From a virus: a stretch of DNA of 55,463 nt. Position 1 is the first letter of the stretch. Every line of letters starts with the position of its first letter. The translations under genes and the position numbers were made by a program. The stretch is from positions 1 through 55,463 of IMG/VR virus record IMGVR_UViG_3300037584_004704; one strand, given 5' to 3'. The notes under the pieces are model-generated. The model ran no database searches. It was not told where the DNA came from and was given only the letters and a program-made list of their open reading frames with translations. This document shows positions 39,113-46,779 of this stretch, in pieces.

Positions 39113-40493
39113 AGCTGATTGTGTGCCCGATACAGCAGGACTTTGCACTCCTGGTGTTACTATCACAGAAGAGTCTGAAACTGTCATAACAGAAGAGGAT
39201 TTAGGAACAGAGATTGTTACAACGACAACAACCACTGTTACAACTACAACTGAAACTATCACAAACTCAAACTCAGGAGATATACTAGACGGATCTAATG
39301 GTTATGTATCTTCAAGCAAAGAAGGTGACATGGACATTGATTGGGGCGGTCAAGGTGGTGCTAACATGCCTTCAGGTAATTCTTGTTATGATTTAGGTTC
39401 AGATAAGTGTGCTCAAATTACAGGCAGTGGTAACTCAACATCTACTATGGGTGTGTCTGGTATGGGAACTACATTCATAAATACAGTTGACATATCTGAT
39501 TTACAAATAGATAAGGGTGGCCAAGTTAGATACACAATTGAAGTAGATAAACAAGATGCTCAAGATAGAATATACATGCACATTACAGGACTTAACGGAA
39601 CTAGTCAGGTCTTTTCAGGTACTGACATCCTGTCTGAATCTGGAGTATCAACCGGCTATGAATCTTATAACGGTTCTTTCGATTTCGCTGGTGTATTAAA
39701 TAAAATAGTTATCGAAGTAGGTGGTAGGGATATTAACCTTGCCATCGGTCCTTTGTTTGATGACGTTACAGTTGATATTTTTTATAATGTTATCAACACT
39801 ATCATAACTCAACAAATCACCACAATCGAAGAAATATATTACCTCAATCTTTTTGATACTGTTGAACTAGATTTTGTTGAAGAGGTATTTGAATATAATG
39901 ATATTAGTGTTGATGATGGAGAAATTTCTTTTGCTCCAATTGAACCTGAAGTAGAAGAAATTACTATCGCAAGTGTTGAGATAGAAATAGCTGAGATAGA
40001 GATTAATTTACCTGAACCTGAAGTTGAGATTGTTGAGGTAGAAACAGAAGTTGAAATAGAGATTGAGATGGAAATGGAAGAAATTGTAGTTGTAGAAGCA
40101 GAACCAGAGGAAGAACCTATAGAAGAATCTCAAGAAGAATCACAGGAACCAGAACCAGAAGAAACGCAAACACCACAAAAAGAAGAAGATCCAGAAGAAA
40201 AGGTAGAAGAAGAGAAAGCATCGGAGCCTAAAGTATCAAAGAAAGAAAAAGCTGCTACCAAAATAGTAAAAAAAATTGACGATAAAGCAAGGTATGATGA
40301 CGCTGCTCAAACTAAAACATTAATTGTGATGCAAATACTAGGAAACACAAAAACATTTTTTGATAGTCAATCGTACCTTCAAGATACAAATGTGACAGAA
40401 TATTTAAACAAGACAATAGACGATCAATATGGTATGCTATTTAATATGGCACAAGATAATACAATTTCGGAGATGATAGATGCCCAGTATTGA
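39060..40493 (+). CDS. Secreted acidic repeat protein (477 aa)
   Basis: Overlaps the previous gene by 53 bp in another frame. Signal peptide ILVLLLSLCYSYSKA with a likely cleavage after ~19 residues. Then a Thr-rich stretch (TTTTTTVTTTTETIT), a beta domain with a CYDLGSDKC pair (about 110-240), and an extremely Glu/Val/Ile-rich zone (residues ~285-400). It ends in a basic helical segment. Could be a periplasmic or cell-surface protein. The acidic zone may bind cations. Function unknown. Confidence 0.6.
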   Translation: MLLRILVLLLSLCYSYSKADCVPDTAGLCTPGVTITEESETVITEEDLGTEIVTTTTTTVTTTTETITNSNSGDILDGSNGYVSSSKEGDMDIDWGGQGGANMPSGNSCYDLGSDKCAQITGSGNSTSTMGVSGMGTTFINTVDISDLQIDKGGQVRYTIEVDKQDAQDRIYMHITGLNGTSQVFSGTDILSESGVSTGYESYNGSFDFAGVLNKIVIEVGGRDINLAIGPLFDDVTVDIFYNVINTIITQQITTIEEIYYLNLFDTVELDFVEEVFEYNDISVDDGEISFAPIEPEVEEITIASVEIEIAEIEINLPEPEVEIVEVETEVEIEIEMEMEEIVVVEAEPEEEPIEESQEESQEPEPEETQTPQKEEDPEEKVEEEKASEPKVSKKEKAATKIVKKIDDKARYDDAAQTKTLIVMQILGNTKTFFDSQSYLQDTNVTEYLNKTIDDQYGMLFNMAQDNTISEMIDAQY

Positions 40494-40941
40494 GTATAGC
40501 GGGATGAAGATTACCGGGGGGAAGGTGTTTGCCATCTTTACTTTACTAGGTGCTCTTGGTGGTGCTGCATGGACAGGCTTCACTTTCTATCAAGATTATC
40601 TCAACATGAAGGAGAAGATAACTCTATATACTGAGCCAGACCTCTCTCAATATGATGAAGGTATGGCTGTGTTAAAATCAGAAATAGATATGATACTGCA
40701 AGAAATAACTATAATTAGTGACGTAGCACGTGATATGCGTTCAGATATGAAGGCTGATTTACGTCAACAATCTGGAGATATTCGACACATAACTGAAATT
40801 GTAAATGATGTGGAAGATAGGCAAAAAGAAGATAATAGAGAGCTTCTTAATGAAATGAAATTACTAGAAGAAAGTCTTGACTTAAAGATAGATAAAGCTT
40901 TAAATAACCCTTTAAGTGGAATGTCCGCTAAAACAAAATGA
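40480..40941 (+). CDS. Membrane-anchored coiled-coil protein (153 aa)
   Basis: Overlaps the previous stop by 14 bp. A transmembrane segment (VFAIFTLLGALGGAAWTGFTF, ~16-36) is followed by a long heptad-rich helix (YDEGMAVLKSEIDMILQEIT to the end). This N-in, rod-out topology resembles i-spanin-type proteins or the other small membrane protein just downstream. A spanin role is possible but no lipoprotein partner was recognised. Confidence 0.55.
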   Translation: MPSIEYSGMKITGGKVFAIFTLLGALGGAAWTGFTFYQDYLNMKEKITLYTEPDLSQYDEGMAVLKSEIDMILQEITIISDVARDMRSDMKADLRQQSGDIRHITEIVNDVEDRQKEDNRELLNEMKLLEESLDLKIDKALNNPLSGMSAKTK

Positions 40942-40952
40942 GGAGTATATCA

Positions 40953-41000
40953 ATGTGTGACTGTAAAACAGATCAGGACTGTATATGTCGTTTAAGATAG
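40953..41000 (+). CDS. Micro-ORF with CxC motifs (15 aa)
   Basis: ATG 40953 follows GAGGAGTATATC, a strong ribosome site, and the reading frame (MCDCKTDQDCICRLR) ends overlapping the next start. Four of fifteen residues are Cys. May be a real metal-binding micro-peptide or only a translated coupler for the next gene. Confidence 0.3.
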   Translation: MCDCKTDQDCICRLR

Positions 41001-41212
41001 AACTTAAAACTATTCTACCTTATGTTGTTTTAATAGCAACAATTGGTATGACATGGGGTATGTGGTCAGAGAGACTTAATGCAGTGGAAAAGAAAGCTGA
41101 TAGTGTTGCAGAAATGCAACAAGATATAGCTATTATTAAAAGTAAAATTCTTGATATGGACGATAGAGTTGCATGGATAGAAGAATTTTTAATTAAAACC
41201 TCAGATTTTTAA
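40985..41212 (+). CDS. Membrane-anchored coiled-coil protein (75 aa)
   Basis: One transmembrane helix near the N-terminus (LPYVVLIATIGMTWGMW) and then a heptad-like tail (LNAVEKKADSVAEMQQDIAI). Same plan as the 153-aa protein at 40480, at half the length. The stop overlaps the next ATG by one base. Function unknown. Confidence 0.55.
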   Translation: MSFKIELKTILPYVVLIATIGMTWGMWSERLNAVEKKADSVAEMQQDIAIIKSKILDMDDRVAWIEEFLIKTSDF

Positions 41213-41361
41213 TGGCCATATCTAGGGCCCAAGTCTCTAAACAAGTTTCTAAACCACCCCAAAAAAAGAAGTGGTCTATGAAAAGAAAAAGAAAAATTAA
41301 CTGTAACAACCCTAGAGGTTTTAGTGAAAAAGCACATTGTGCAGGAAGGAAAAAAAGATGA
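41212..41361 (+). CDS. Small basic protein (49 aa)
   Basis: MAISRAQVSKQVSKPPQKKK, then INCNNPRGFSEKAHCAGRKK. The MAISRAQ start and GFS.KAHCAG end are familiar from small conserved proteins of marine phages. Two Cys in a CxxxxxxxxxxxxC arrangement. Possibly DNA-associated. Overlaps both neighbours. Confidence 0.6.
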   Translation: MAISRAQVSKQVSKPPQKKKWSMKRKRKINCNNPRGFSEKAHCAGRKKR

Positions 41362-41495
41362 AACAAGCCAAAAAGAAAATAAAAAAAGTAATTAAAGGTT
41401 TGAAGAAAGCTTCTAAATTACATGCTGGTCAAGCTAAAACATTGAAAGGAGTCATAGGTGGCGGATCCAAAAACGGGAACGGGAAAAAAGCCTAA
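41358..41495 (+). CDS. Small basic protein (45 aa)
   Basis: KKVIKGLKKASKLHAGQAKT is a pattern I recall from marine-phage operons between portal and capsid. Lys-rich and helical. Overlaps the previous gene by 4 bp and the next by 38 bp in another frame. Confidence 0.55.
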   Translation: MKQAKKKIKKVIKGLKKASKLHAGQAKTLKGVIGGGSKNGNGKKA

Positions 41496-41736
41496 AGGCT
41501 CTGGAAGAAGATTATATACGGATGAGAATCCTAAAGACACTGTCGGCATTAAATTTGCAACTAAAACTGACGCTAAGAACACGGTTGCGAAAGTTAAAAA
41601 GGTTAAGAAACCGTTTGCGAGGAAAATTCAAATCCTTACTGTTGCTGAACAAAGAGCAAAAGTAATGGGTAAAAATGAAATTGCTAGCATTTTTAAAAAA
41701 GGAAAAGAAAGTATTAGAAAATCACATAAGACTTAA
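41458..41736 (+). CDS. Small basic conserved protein (92 aa)
   Basis: GTG 41458 with AAAGGAGTCATAG upstream. The conserved blocks GTGKKPKGSGRRLYTDENPK and VGIKFATKTDAKNTVAKVK, then KPFARKIQILTVAEQRAKVM are typical of a family near capsid genes of uncultured marine phages. Basic, alpha/beta. Function unknown; a head accessory role is possible. Confidence 0.65.
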   Translation: MADPKTGTGKKPKGSGRRLYTDENPKDTVGIKFATKTDAKNTVAKVKKVKKPFARKIQILTVAEQRAKVMGKNEIASIFKKGKESIRKSHKT

Positions 41737-41810
41737 TGAATAGTTGGTAGATCAAATTCGAAATCCACTATAACTGTTAAATCTTCATTTTCTGGTTTTG
41801 GGTCGCTCAT
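41733..41810 (-). CDS. Possible antisense-oriented micro-ORF (25 aa)
   Basis: In the only gap of this operon (41737-41838), the minus strand reads MSDPKPENEDLTVIVDFEFD plus LPTIH. The sequence looks protein-like, but no good ribosome site precedes it, and it is shorter than most real genes. Confidence 0.3.
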   Translation of the reverse strand: MSDPKPENEDLTVIVDFEFDLPTIH

Positions 41811-41838
41811 TCTATAAAAATATACGAAAGGAAAAATA

Positions 41839-42033
41839 ATGGAAGAACTTAATGTAGTATATAAACTACAAAGATATTTAAAACAATCTATCCAGGACTG
41901 TACGGATACCATTTTGTCAGGTGTTGACAGTCTTGAAAAATATCAATATCTTATTGGCAAAGTTCAAGGATTTGAACAAACACTACAGGAACTCTCTAAC
42001 CTGCTAGATAACAAGGAGCAAAACGATGACTAA
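41839..42033 (+). CDS. Small helical protein (64 aa)
   Basis: Preceded by GAAAGGAAAAATA. Helical and acidic (YKLQRYLKQSIQDCTDTILS; YQYLIGKVQGFEQTLQELSN). Often found just before the co-chaperonin gene in marine podoviruses. The stop overlaps the next ATG by 8 bp. Function unknown. Confidence 0.55.
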   Translation: MEELNVVYKLQRYLKQSIQDCTDTILSGVDSLEKYQYLIGKVQGFEQTLQELSNLLDNKEQNDD

Positions 42034-42463
42034 ACACGCACTACAAGAGAAATATAAAGAAGAGGATAAAAAACAAGCAGAAGAAGATAAGAATAAAGTT
42101 AGAGCTGAAAATCTATCTAAAGAAGTATTAGAAAAACTGCCCAACCCTTCTGGTTGGAGAATATTGGTATTACCTTTCGAACCTAAAGATAAAACTAAAG
42201 GTGGTATTATCATAGCTCAAGAATCACTAGACAAGTTACGAATAGCTACTAATTGTGGTTATGTTATAAAGGTTGGACCTTTGGCGTATAAAGATGAAAA
42301 TAAATTTTATACTGGCCCTTGGTGCAAAAAAGGCGATTGGGTTATTTTTGCTCGATACGCTGGATCACGGCTCCCGATTGAAGGTGGAGAAGTGCGATTA
42401 CTAAACGATGATGAAGTCTTAGGAACAATTAGTAACCCTGAAGATATTCTACATCATATATAA
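42026..42463 (+). CDS. GroES-like co-chaperonin
   Basis: 145 aa. A charged N-terminal extension (~40 residues) precedes a cpn10 barrel: PSGWRILVLPFEPKDKTKGG, then IIIAQESLDKLRIATNCGYV, then PWCKKGDWVIFARYAG and DEVLGTI. The segment after FEPKDKTKGG occupies the mobile-loop position of GroES that binds GroEL. In T4, gp31 plays this role for capsid folding. Here it lies three genes before the major capsid gene, which supports a comparable role with host GroEL. Confidence 0.8.
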   Translation: MTKHALQEKYKEEDKKQAEEDKNKVRAENLSKEVLEKLPNPSGWRILVLPFEPKDKTKGGIIIAQESLDKLRIATNCGYVIKVGPLAYKDENKFYTGPWCKKGDWVIFARYAGSRLPIEGGEVRLLNDDEVLGTISNPEDILHHI

Positions 42464-42478
42464 ACATAGGAGAAAACT

Positions 42479-43456
42479 ATGCCCGAAGAACTAAAAAGAG
42501 AAGAACCAATGGTTGACGTTGGTGAAGTAGAGGGAGCAGAAATAGATTTAGATAAAGATAATTCTGCACCAGAACAAAAAGAAGAATTACAAGTTGAAGA
42601 AACAACTGATTCGGGAGAAGATACAACACAAGAAACTGAAGAAACAAAAGAAGAAGCACCACAGAAAGAAGAACTTGAACAATATAGCGAAGGTGTAAAA
42701 AAGAGAATTGCAAAGCTTACACGTAAAATGCGTGAAGCAGAACGTCAGAAAGAAGAAGCGATTACCTATGCAAAAACAATAGCAGATAGACAAAAAGAAC
42801 TTCAAGACAGATATCAAAGTTTAGATACAAACTATGTTTCTGAATTTGAAAATAGAGTAAAATCAAATCTTGAAGCAGCTAAAATAAAATTAAAATCAGC
42901 TATAGATGCACAGGACGTAGATGCTCAAATAGCAGCTCAAACAGAGATATCTTCTTTGACCATGGATGCTGCAAGATTAAATCAAGTCAAAGCACAAAAA
43001 CCTACTAGGTCTTTACAGGAAGAAGAAAAACCTGTCGCACAACCACAAGGAGGTTATGCTAATCCGAGTCAATTAAAAGAAGCTGCACAACAAATGGACC
43101 CTAAAGCGGAAGCCTGGGCAGCTAAAAACACTTGGTTTGGCACTGATAATGCTATGACTTATACAGCATTTGACATACACAAGAAACTAACTGAGGAAGA
43201 AGGATATGACCCTTCTAGTGAAGAGTATTATCAAGAAGTGGATAAAAGGATAAGACTTGAATTTCCTCAAAAATTTGGTACAACAGAAAATACTACACAA
43301 GAGAAACCTTCTCAAACTGTAGCTTCAGCCAAACGTCCGGCAATGACAGGACGCCGTAAAACTGTGAAACTCACACCATCACAGGTCGCAATAGCTAAAC
43401 GATTAGGTGTGCCACTTGAAGAATATGCGAAACAATTAGTCGCGAAGGAGGCATAA
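42479..43456 (+). CDS. Putative scaffolding protein
   Basis: 325 aa. Extremely acidic N-terminal 70 residues, then a long coiled coil (VKKRIAKLTRKMREAERQKE; RQKELQDRYQSLDTNYVSEF). It ends in a basic C-terminus (AKRPAMTGRRKTVKLTPSQV). Helical middle plus basic C-terminal coat-binding end is the usual scaffolding design, and the gene lies two before the capsid. No protease gene was recognised. Confidence 0.65.
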   Translation: MPEELKREEPMVDVGEVEGAEIDLDKDNSAPEQKEELQVEETTDSGEDTTQETEETKEEAPQKEELEQYSEGVKKRIAKLTRKMREAERQKEEAITYAKTIADRQKELQDRYQSLDTNYVSEFENRVKSNLEAAKIKLKSAIDAQDVDAQIAAQTEISSLTMDAARLNQVKAQKPTRSLQEEEKPVAQPQGGYANPSQLKEAAQQMDPKAEAWAAKNTWFGTDNAMTYTAFDIHKKLTEEEGYDPSSEEYYQEVDKRIRLEFPQKFGTTENTTQEKPSQTVASAKRPAMTGRRKTVKLTPSQVAIAKRLGVPLEEYAKQLVAKEA

Positions 43457-43460
43457 GCAT

Positions 43461-43928
43461 ATGGAAAACGAAACTAAGATAAATAAAACTTCCCGCGCGA
43501 GTCAAACTCGAGTTAAAGAGTCTCGAAAACAAGTTTGGACTCCTCCATCATCTTTAGATGCACCCCCTGCTCCAACAGGATACAGACACCGTTGGATAAG
43601 AGCCGAAAGTATGGGCCTAGATGATACTAAAAATATCATGGGTAAAATGAGGTCTGGATGGGAATTAGTGAGAGCTGATGAATATCCAGAAGAAGATTTT
43701 CCAACCGTACAAGACGGAAAACATAGTGGGGTAATCGGAGTTGGTGGCCTACTGCTAGCTAGGATACCGGAAGAGATCGCAAAATCTCGAGAAGAATACT
43801 TTAAACAACAAGTAGCTGATCGAGAACAAGCAGTTGAAAACGATCTTATGAAGGAGCAGCATAATGCGATGCCGATCAATCAAGATCGACAGAGCCGTGT
43901 AACTTTTGGTGGCTCCAAGAAGAACTAA
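43461..43928 (+). CDS. Head-associated protein (155 aa)
   Basis: AAGGAGGCAT precedes ATG 43461. PAPTGYRHRWIRAESMGLDD and KNIMGKMRSGWELVRADEYP are conserved features of proteins between scaffold and capsid in marine podoviruses. It also has GVIGVGGLLLARIPEEIAKS. Probable head component; function unknown. Confidence 0.6.
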   Translation: MENETKINKTSRASQTRVKESRKQVWTPPSSLDAPPAPTGYRHRWIRAESMGLDDTKNIMGKMRSGWELVRADEYPEEDFPTVQDGKHSGVIGVGGLLLARIPEEIAKSREEYFKQQVADREQAVENDLMKEQHNAMPINQDRQSRVTFGGSKKN

Positions 43929-43979
43929 TCTTTTAGTTATTCCGAATCATCAATTAAACTAACAAAGGAGTAAAACAAA

Positions 43980-44549
43980 ATGGCAAATCAAGATAGCCCA
44001 AATGGTTTGAAACCTGTTGGTAAGATTGGACAAAACGCAGATAACCAGGGTATGTCCGAATATCAGATAGCAGACAACGAAGCGTCTTCTATCTTCCAAG
44101 GCGACCCTGTTATACCACAAGCCTCTAACACAGGTTTTATTGATGTGGCTGCTGCTGGCAATACACTACTAGGTGTATTTTGGGGATGTAATTTTACAGA
44201 TCCAACAACCGGAAAACCAACGTTTCGAAACCATTACACACAAACTAATATCACTTCTGGTGATATTGACGCTTTCGTATATGACGATCCTTACGAAAGA
44301 TTCGAAGTACAAGGTGATGGTGCTTCAGCAAGAACAGATATATTTAAAGTAGCAGATATCGTGTACGCTGCTGGTTCAACAGTAAATGGAACATCCAATG
44401 TTGAATTAGACGTGTCAGATTTAGCTGCAACTGACGGCCAACTAAGAGTTGTCGGTATATCTACTGATCCGAACAATAGCGAATTGGGTTCTGATAATAT
44501 AAACTACATTGTTTATATCAACGAACACACATTCCACACAGCATTATAA
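43980..44549 (+). CDS. Head structural protein upstream of capsid
   Basis: 189 aa, preceded by AAAGGAGTAA. Starts MANQDSPNGLKPVGKIGQNA and is beta-rich, with FQGDPVIPQ, FRNHYTQTNITSGDIDAFVY and PYERFEVQGDG. I recall this as a conserved structural protein paired with the major capsid gene. It could be a decoration or stabilising protein. No signature is decisive. Confidence 0.65.
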   Translation: MANQDSPNGLKPVGKIGQNADNQGMSEYQIADNEASSIFQGDPVIPQASNTGFIDVAAAGNTLLGVFWGCNFTDPTTGKPTFRNHYTQTNITSGDIDAFVYDDPYERFEVQGDGASARTDIFKVADIVYAAGSTVNGTSNVELDVSDLAATDGQLRVVGISTDPNNSELGSDNINYIVYINEHTFHTAL

Positions 44550-44565
44550 TAGGAGTAATTAAATT

Positions 44566-45471
44566 ATGGCTATATCACGTAATCAACTAGTTAAAGAACT
44601 AGAGCCAGGTTTGAATGCACTATTCGGCTTGGAATACAATCGTTATGAAAATCAACACGAGGAAATCTACACCAAAGAAACTTCAGACAGAGCTTTCGAA
44701 GAGGAAGTAATGTTAAGTGGTTTCGCCGGTGCTAGTGTTAAACCAGAGGGTTCTGGCGTTGTCTATGACAATGGTCAGGAAACCTACACAGCAAGATATC
44801 AGCATGAGACTGTTGCATTAGCTTTCGCAATTACAGAGGAAGCTATTGAAGACAACCTTTATGATAGACTGTCAAGCAGATACACAAAAGCTTTAGCACG
44901 TTCAATGGCTAACACCAAACAGGTGAAAGCAGCTAACGTATTAAACAGAGCTTTTAACTCTAGCTTTGCAGGTGGTGATGGTAAGGAGCTTTGTGCTACT
45001 GACCACCCAACTATCTTTGGTACTGTCAGCAATGAATTAGCAACATCTGCTGATCTCTCTGAAACATCTATTGAACAAGCATTGATTGATATTAATGCAT
45101 TCAGAGATGAGAGAGGATTGAAAGTTGCAGCGCAAGGAGTAAAAATGATTATTCCTTCAGAACTTCAATTCACAGCAGAGAGAATTATGAAATCTGCTAA
45201 TAGAGTTGGCACAGCAGATAATGACTTGAATGCATTAAAGAGCATGGGAATGGTCCCACAAGGTTATGTAGTGAACAACTACTTAACTGATACTGATGCT
45301 TTCTTCATTATTACTGATGTTCCTAACGGTATGAAATACTTTGAAAGATCACCAATCAAAACTTCAATGGAAGGTGATTTTGATACCGGTAACGTAAGAT
45401 ACAAAGCAAGAGAGAGATATTCTTTCGGCTTCTCTGACTTCAGAGGTATCTTTGGTTCACCAGGTGCATAA
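44566..45471 (+). CDS. Major capsid protein (HK97-fold type)
   Basis: 301 aa. The sequence NQLVKELEPGLNALFGLEYN, FEEEVMLSGFAGASVKPEGS, AFAITEEAIEDNLYDRLSSR, YTKALARSMANTK and FYERSPI-type ending (YSFGFSDFRGIFGS) is the pattern of Mu gpT-like/HK97-fold capsids in marine phages. A perfect terminator follows within 25 bp, which fits a highly expressed gene. Upstream AATAGGAGTAATT is a good ribosome site. Confidence 0.85.
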   Translation: MAISRNQLVKELEPGLNALFGLEYNRYENQHEEIYTKETSDRAFEEEVMLSGFAGASVKPEGSGVVYDNGQETYTARYQHETVALAFAITEEAIEDNLYDRLSSRYTKALARSMANTKQVKAANVLNRAFNSSFAGGDGKELCATDHPTIFGTVSNELATSADLSETSIEQALIDINAFRDERGLKVAAQGVKMIIPSELQFTAERIMKSANRVGTADNDLNALKSMGMVPQGYVVNNYLTDTDAFFIITDVPNGMKYFERSPIKTSMEGDFDTGNVRYKARERYSFGFSDFRGIFGSPGA

Positions 45472-45494
45472 TAAGTAATTTTATAAATACTTTT

Positions 45495-45521
45495 AAAAGG
45501 GGCCTTATGGCCCCTTTTTTT
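45495..45521 (+). terminator. Strong intrinsic terminator after major capsid gene
   Basis: AAAAGGGGCC (45495-45504) and GGCCCCTTTT (45509-45518) around TTAT, then more Ts to 45521. Textbook rho-independent terminator. Confidence 0.9.
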
Positions 45522-45534
45522 ATGGGAAAGTTCC

Positions 45535-45562
45535 TTGACTTTATGGGAAATTAATGTACAAA
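45535..45562 (+). promoter_or_regulatory. Candidate promoter after capsid terminator
   Basis: TTGACT 45535-45540, 16-bp spacer, TACAAA 45557-45562. The spacer begins TTATGGGAAATTAATG, nearly the same as at 24724. A further TATGGGAAAG lies just before (45521-45530), overlapping the terminator tail. It would restart transcription for the tail genes. Confidence 0.55.
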
Positions 45563-45596
45563 ATAAAAGCGGATAATATTGACAAGGAGATATATT

Positions 45597-45782
45597 ATGA
45601 CCGCAGTATCACAGTCTTTAATCGCTGAGAAAATTAAACTCGAATCTCAGTGGAATTCTCATTATCTTAATTCTGGTAAAGAAACTCTTGAAATGAAATC
45701 TATTGAAGAGAGAATTAAAAGAATCTTAGCTAAAATAAGATGGAGACATCAAGACTATGAGAGTCATTTATTTTTTAAATAA
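45597..45782 (+). CDS. Small hypothetical protein (61 aa)
   Basis: ATG 45597 is preferred because AAGGAGATAT precedes it. An in-frame TTG at 45579 is part of a TTGACA sequence. Helical and basic (LIAEKIKLESQWNSHYLNSG; SIEERIKRILAKIRWRHQD). First gene after the candidate promoter. Function unknown. Confidence 0.55.
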   Translation: MTAVSQSLIAEKIKLESQWNSHYLNSGKETLEMKSIEERIKRILAKIRWRHQDYESHLFFK

Positions 45783-45835
45783 ACTTGCTCTCTAAATAAA
45801 AATAGCTATATTTAACCTTCTAGGAAAATAAACTA

Positions 45836-45877
45836 ACATACAGACTGACCTAGCAGACGAACGTAGAGACTGTATGT
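45836..45877 (+). promoter_or_regulatory. Leader hairpin upstream of 178-aa structural gene
   Basis: ACATACAG (45836-45843) pairs with CTGTATGT (45870-45877), enclosing a 26-base loop, and is followed by ATTTTTACTACGGAGGT with the ribosome site. Could be a weak terminator or an mRNA 5' stabilising structure. The rest of 45783-45899 is AT-rich. Confidence 0.4.
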
Positions 45878-45899
45878 ATTTTTACTACGGAGGTAAAAA

Positions 45900-46436
45900 A
45901 TGGGAACAACCACATTTCAAGGTCCAGTTGTATCTAAAAAAGGTTTTTTTAGTACAGGACCAGGTAATGTAGTAACAATAAACTCAAGCGATAGCTTGAC
46001 AACAGCTAGCCACGCAGGAAGAATTGTTTACAACTCTGCCGCAGGCGCTGTGACTTACACATTACCAGCAACAAATGCAAACTCTGATTCTGCCGTTGCA
46101 GGACCAGGGCCAGACTTAAACAATCTAAGCAACGTCGGCGCTACTATCGAAATTTTTGCAGATATTACAAAGACAGGTGACTTAGTTGTTCAAGTTGCAA
46201 ATGCAACTGACGTTATGGTAGGAAGTGCATTATTTATTGATGACTCATCCGACAATGTCGTTGGTTTTGAAACAGCTTCAACATCAGATACTATCACTTT
46301 AAACGGTAGCACAACTGGTGGTGTAACTTACTCAAAAATTGTTTGTACAGTTCTTGCTTCAGGTAAATGGAAAGTGTCTGTTGATTCCGGATGTACCGGA
46401 ACACCAGCAACACCATTTAGTGCTGCGGTAAGTTAA
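45900..46436 (+). CDS. Structural protein (178 aa), decoration-like
   Basis: ACGGAGGTAAAAA precedes ATG 45900. The start MGTTTFQGPVVSKKGFFSTG is typical of a family located just after the capsid gene in marine podoviruses. It is beta-rich and has two Cys late in the sequence. It may decorate the head or form part of the connector. Function is inferred only from position. Confidence 0.6.
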   Translation: MGTTTFQGPVVSKKGFFSTGPGNVVTINSSDSLTTASHAGRIVYNSAAGAVTYTLPATNANSDSAVAGPGPDLNNLSNVGATIEIFADITKTGDLVVQVANATDVMVGSALFIDDSSDNVVGFETASTSDTITLNGSTTGGVTYSKIVCTVLASGKWKVSVDSGCTGTPATPFSAAVS

Positions 46437-46445
46437 TGATTAATT

Positions 46446-46468
46446 AGGAGCCCTCCAAGAGGGCTCCT
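46446..46468 (+). terminator. Intergenic hairpin between structural genes
   Basis: AGGAGCCCTC (46446-46455) with GAGGGCTCCT (46459-46468), loop CAA. A perfect 10-bp stem with no T-run, so it probably tunes the downstream mRNA rather than stops all transcription. Confidence 0.6.
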
Positions 46469-46485
46469 ATGCAAAGGAGAAAAAA

Positions 46486-46770
46486 ATGGCAAGTAAAGGT
46501 GACGTAAAAGCAGTTAGGTTTACATCAGCAGGAGTAGTTTTTGCAGGGAGAACTAGACTCAGAGGAATTATTTTAGCATCTGACGGTGGTGGAGCAGGAA
46601 CAATTATATTGCAAGACAACACAGATAGCTCAACTTTATTTCAAGCTGACGTTCCTAACGGTGATGTATTTTCTATGAATGTCCCAGAAGACGGAATATT
46701 ATTTCCTGGTGGAATGAAAATTTCTACAATTACAAACATAGATGCAGCTACTTTAATGATAGACAAATAG
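46486..46770 (+). CDS. Small beta-structured virion protein (94 aa)
   Basis: AAAGGAGAAAAAA precedes ATG 46486. GDVKAVRFTSAGVVFAGRTR, then GGGAGTIILQDNTDSSTLFQ and a hydrophobic end. The alternating pattern suggests a beta sandwich, similar to the 109-aa protein at 3802. Probably a virion accessory protein. Confidence 0.55.
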   Translation: MASKGDVKAVRFTSAGVVFAGRTRLRGIILASDGGGAGTIILQDNTDSSTLFQADVPNGDVFSMNVPEDGILFPGGMKISTITNIDAATLMIDK

Positions 46771-46779
46771 GATTAAACA

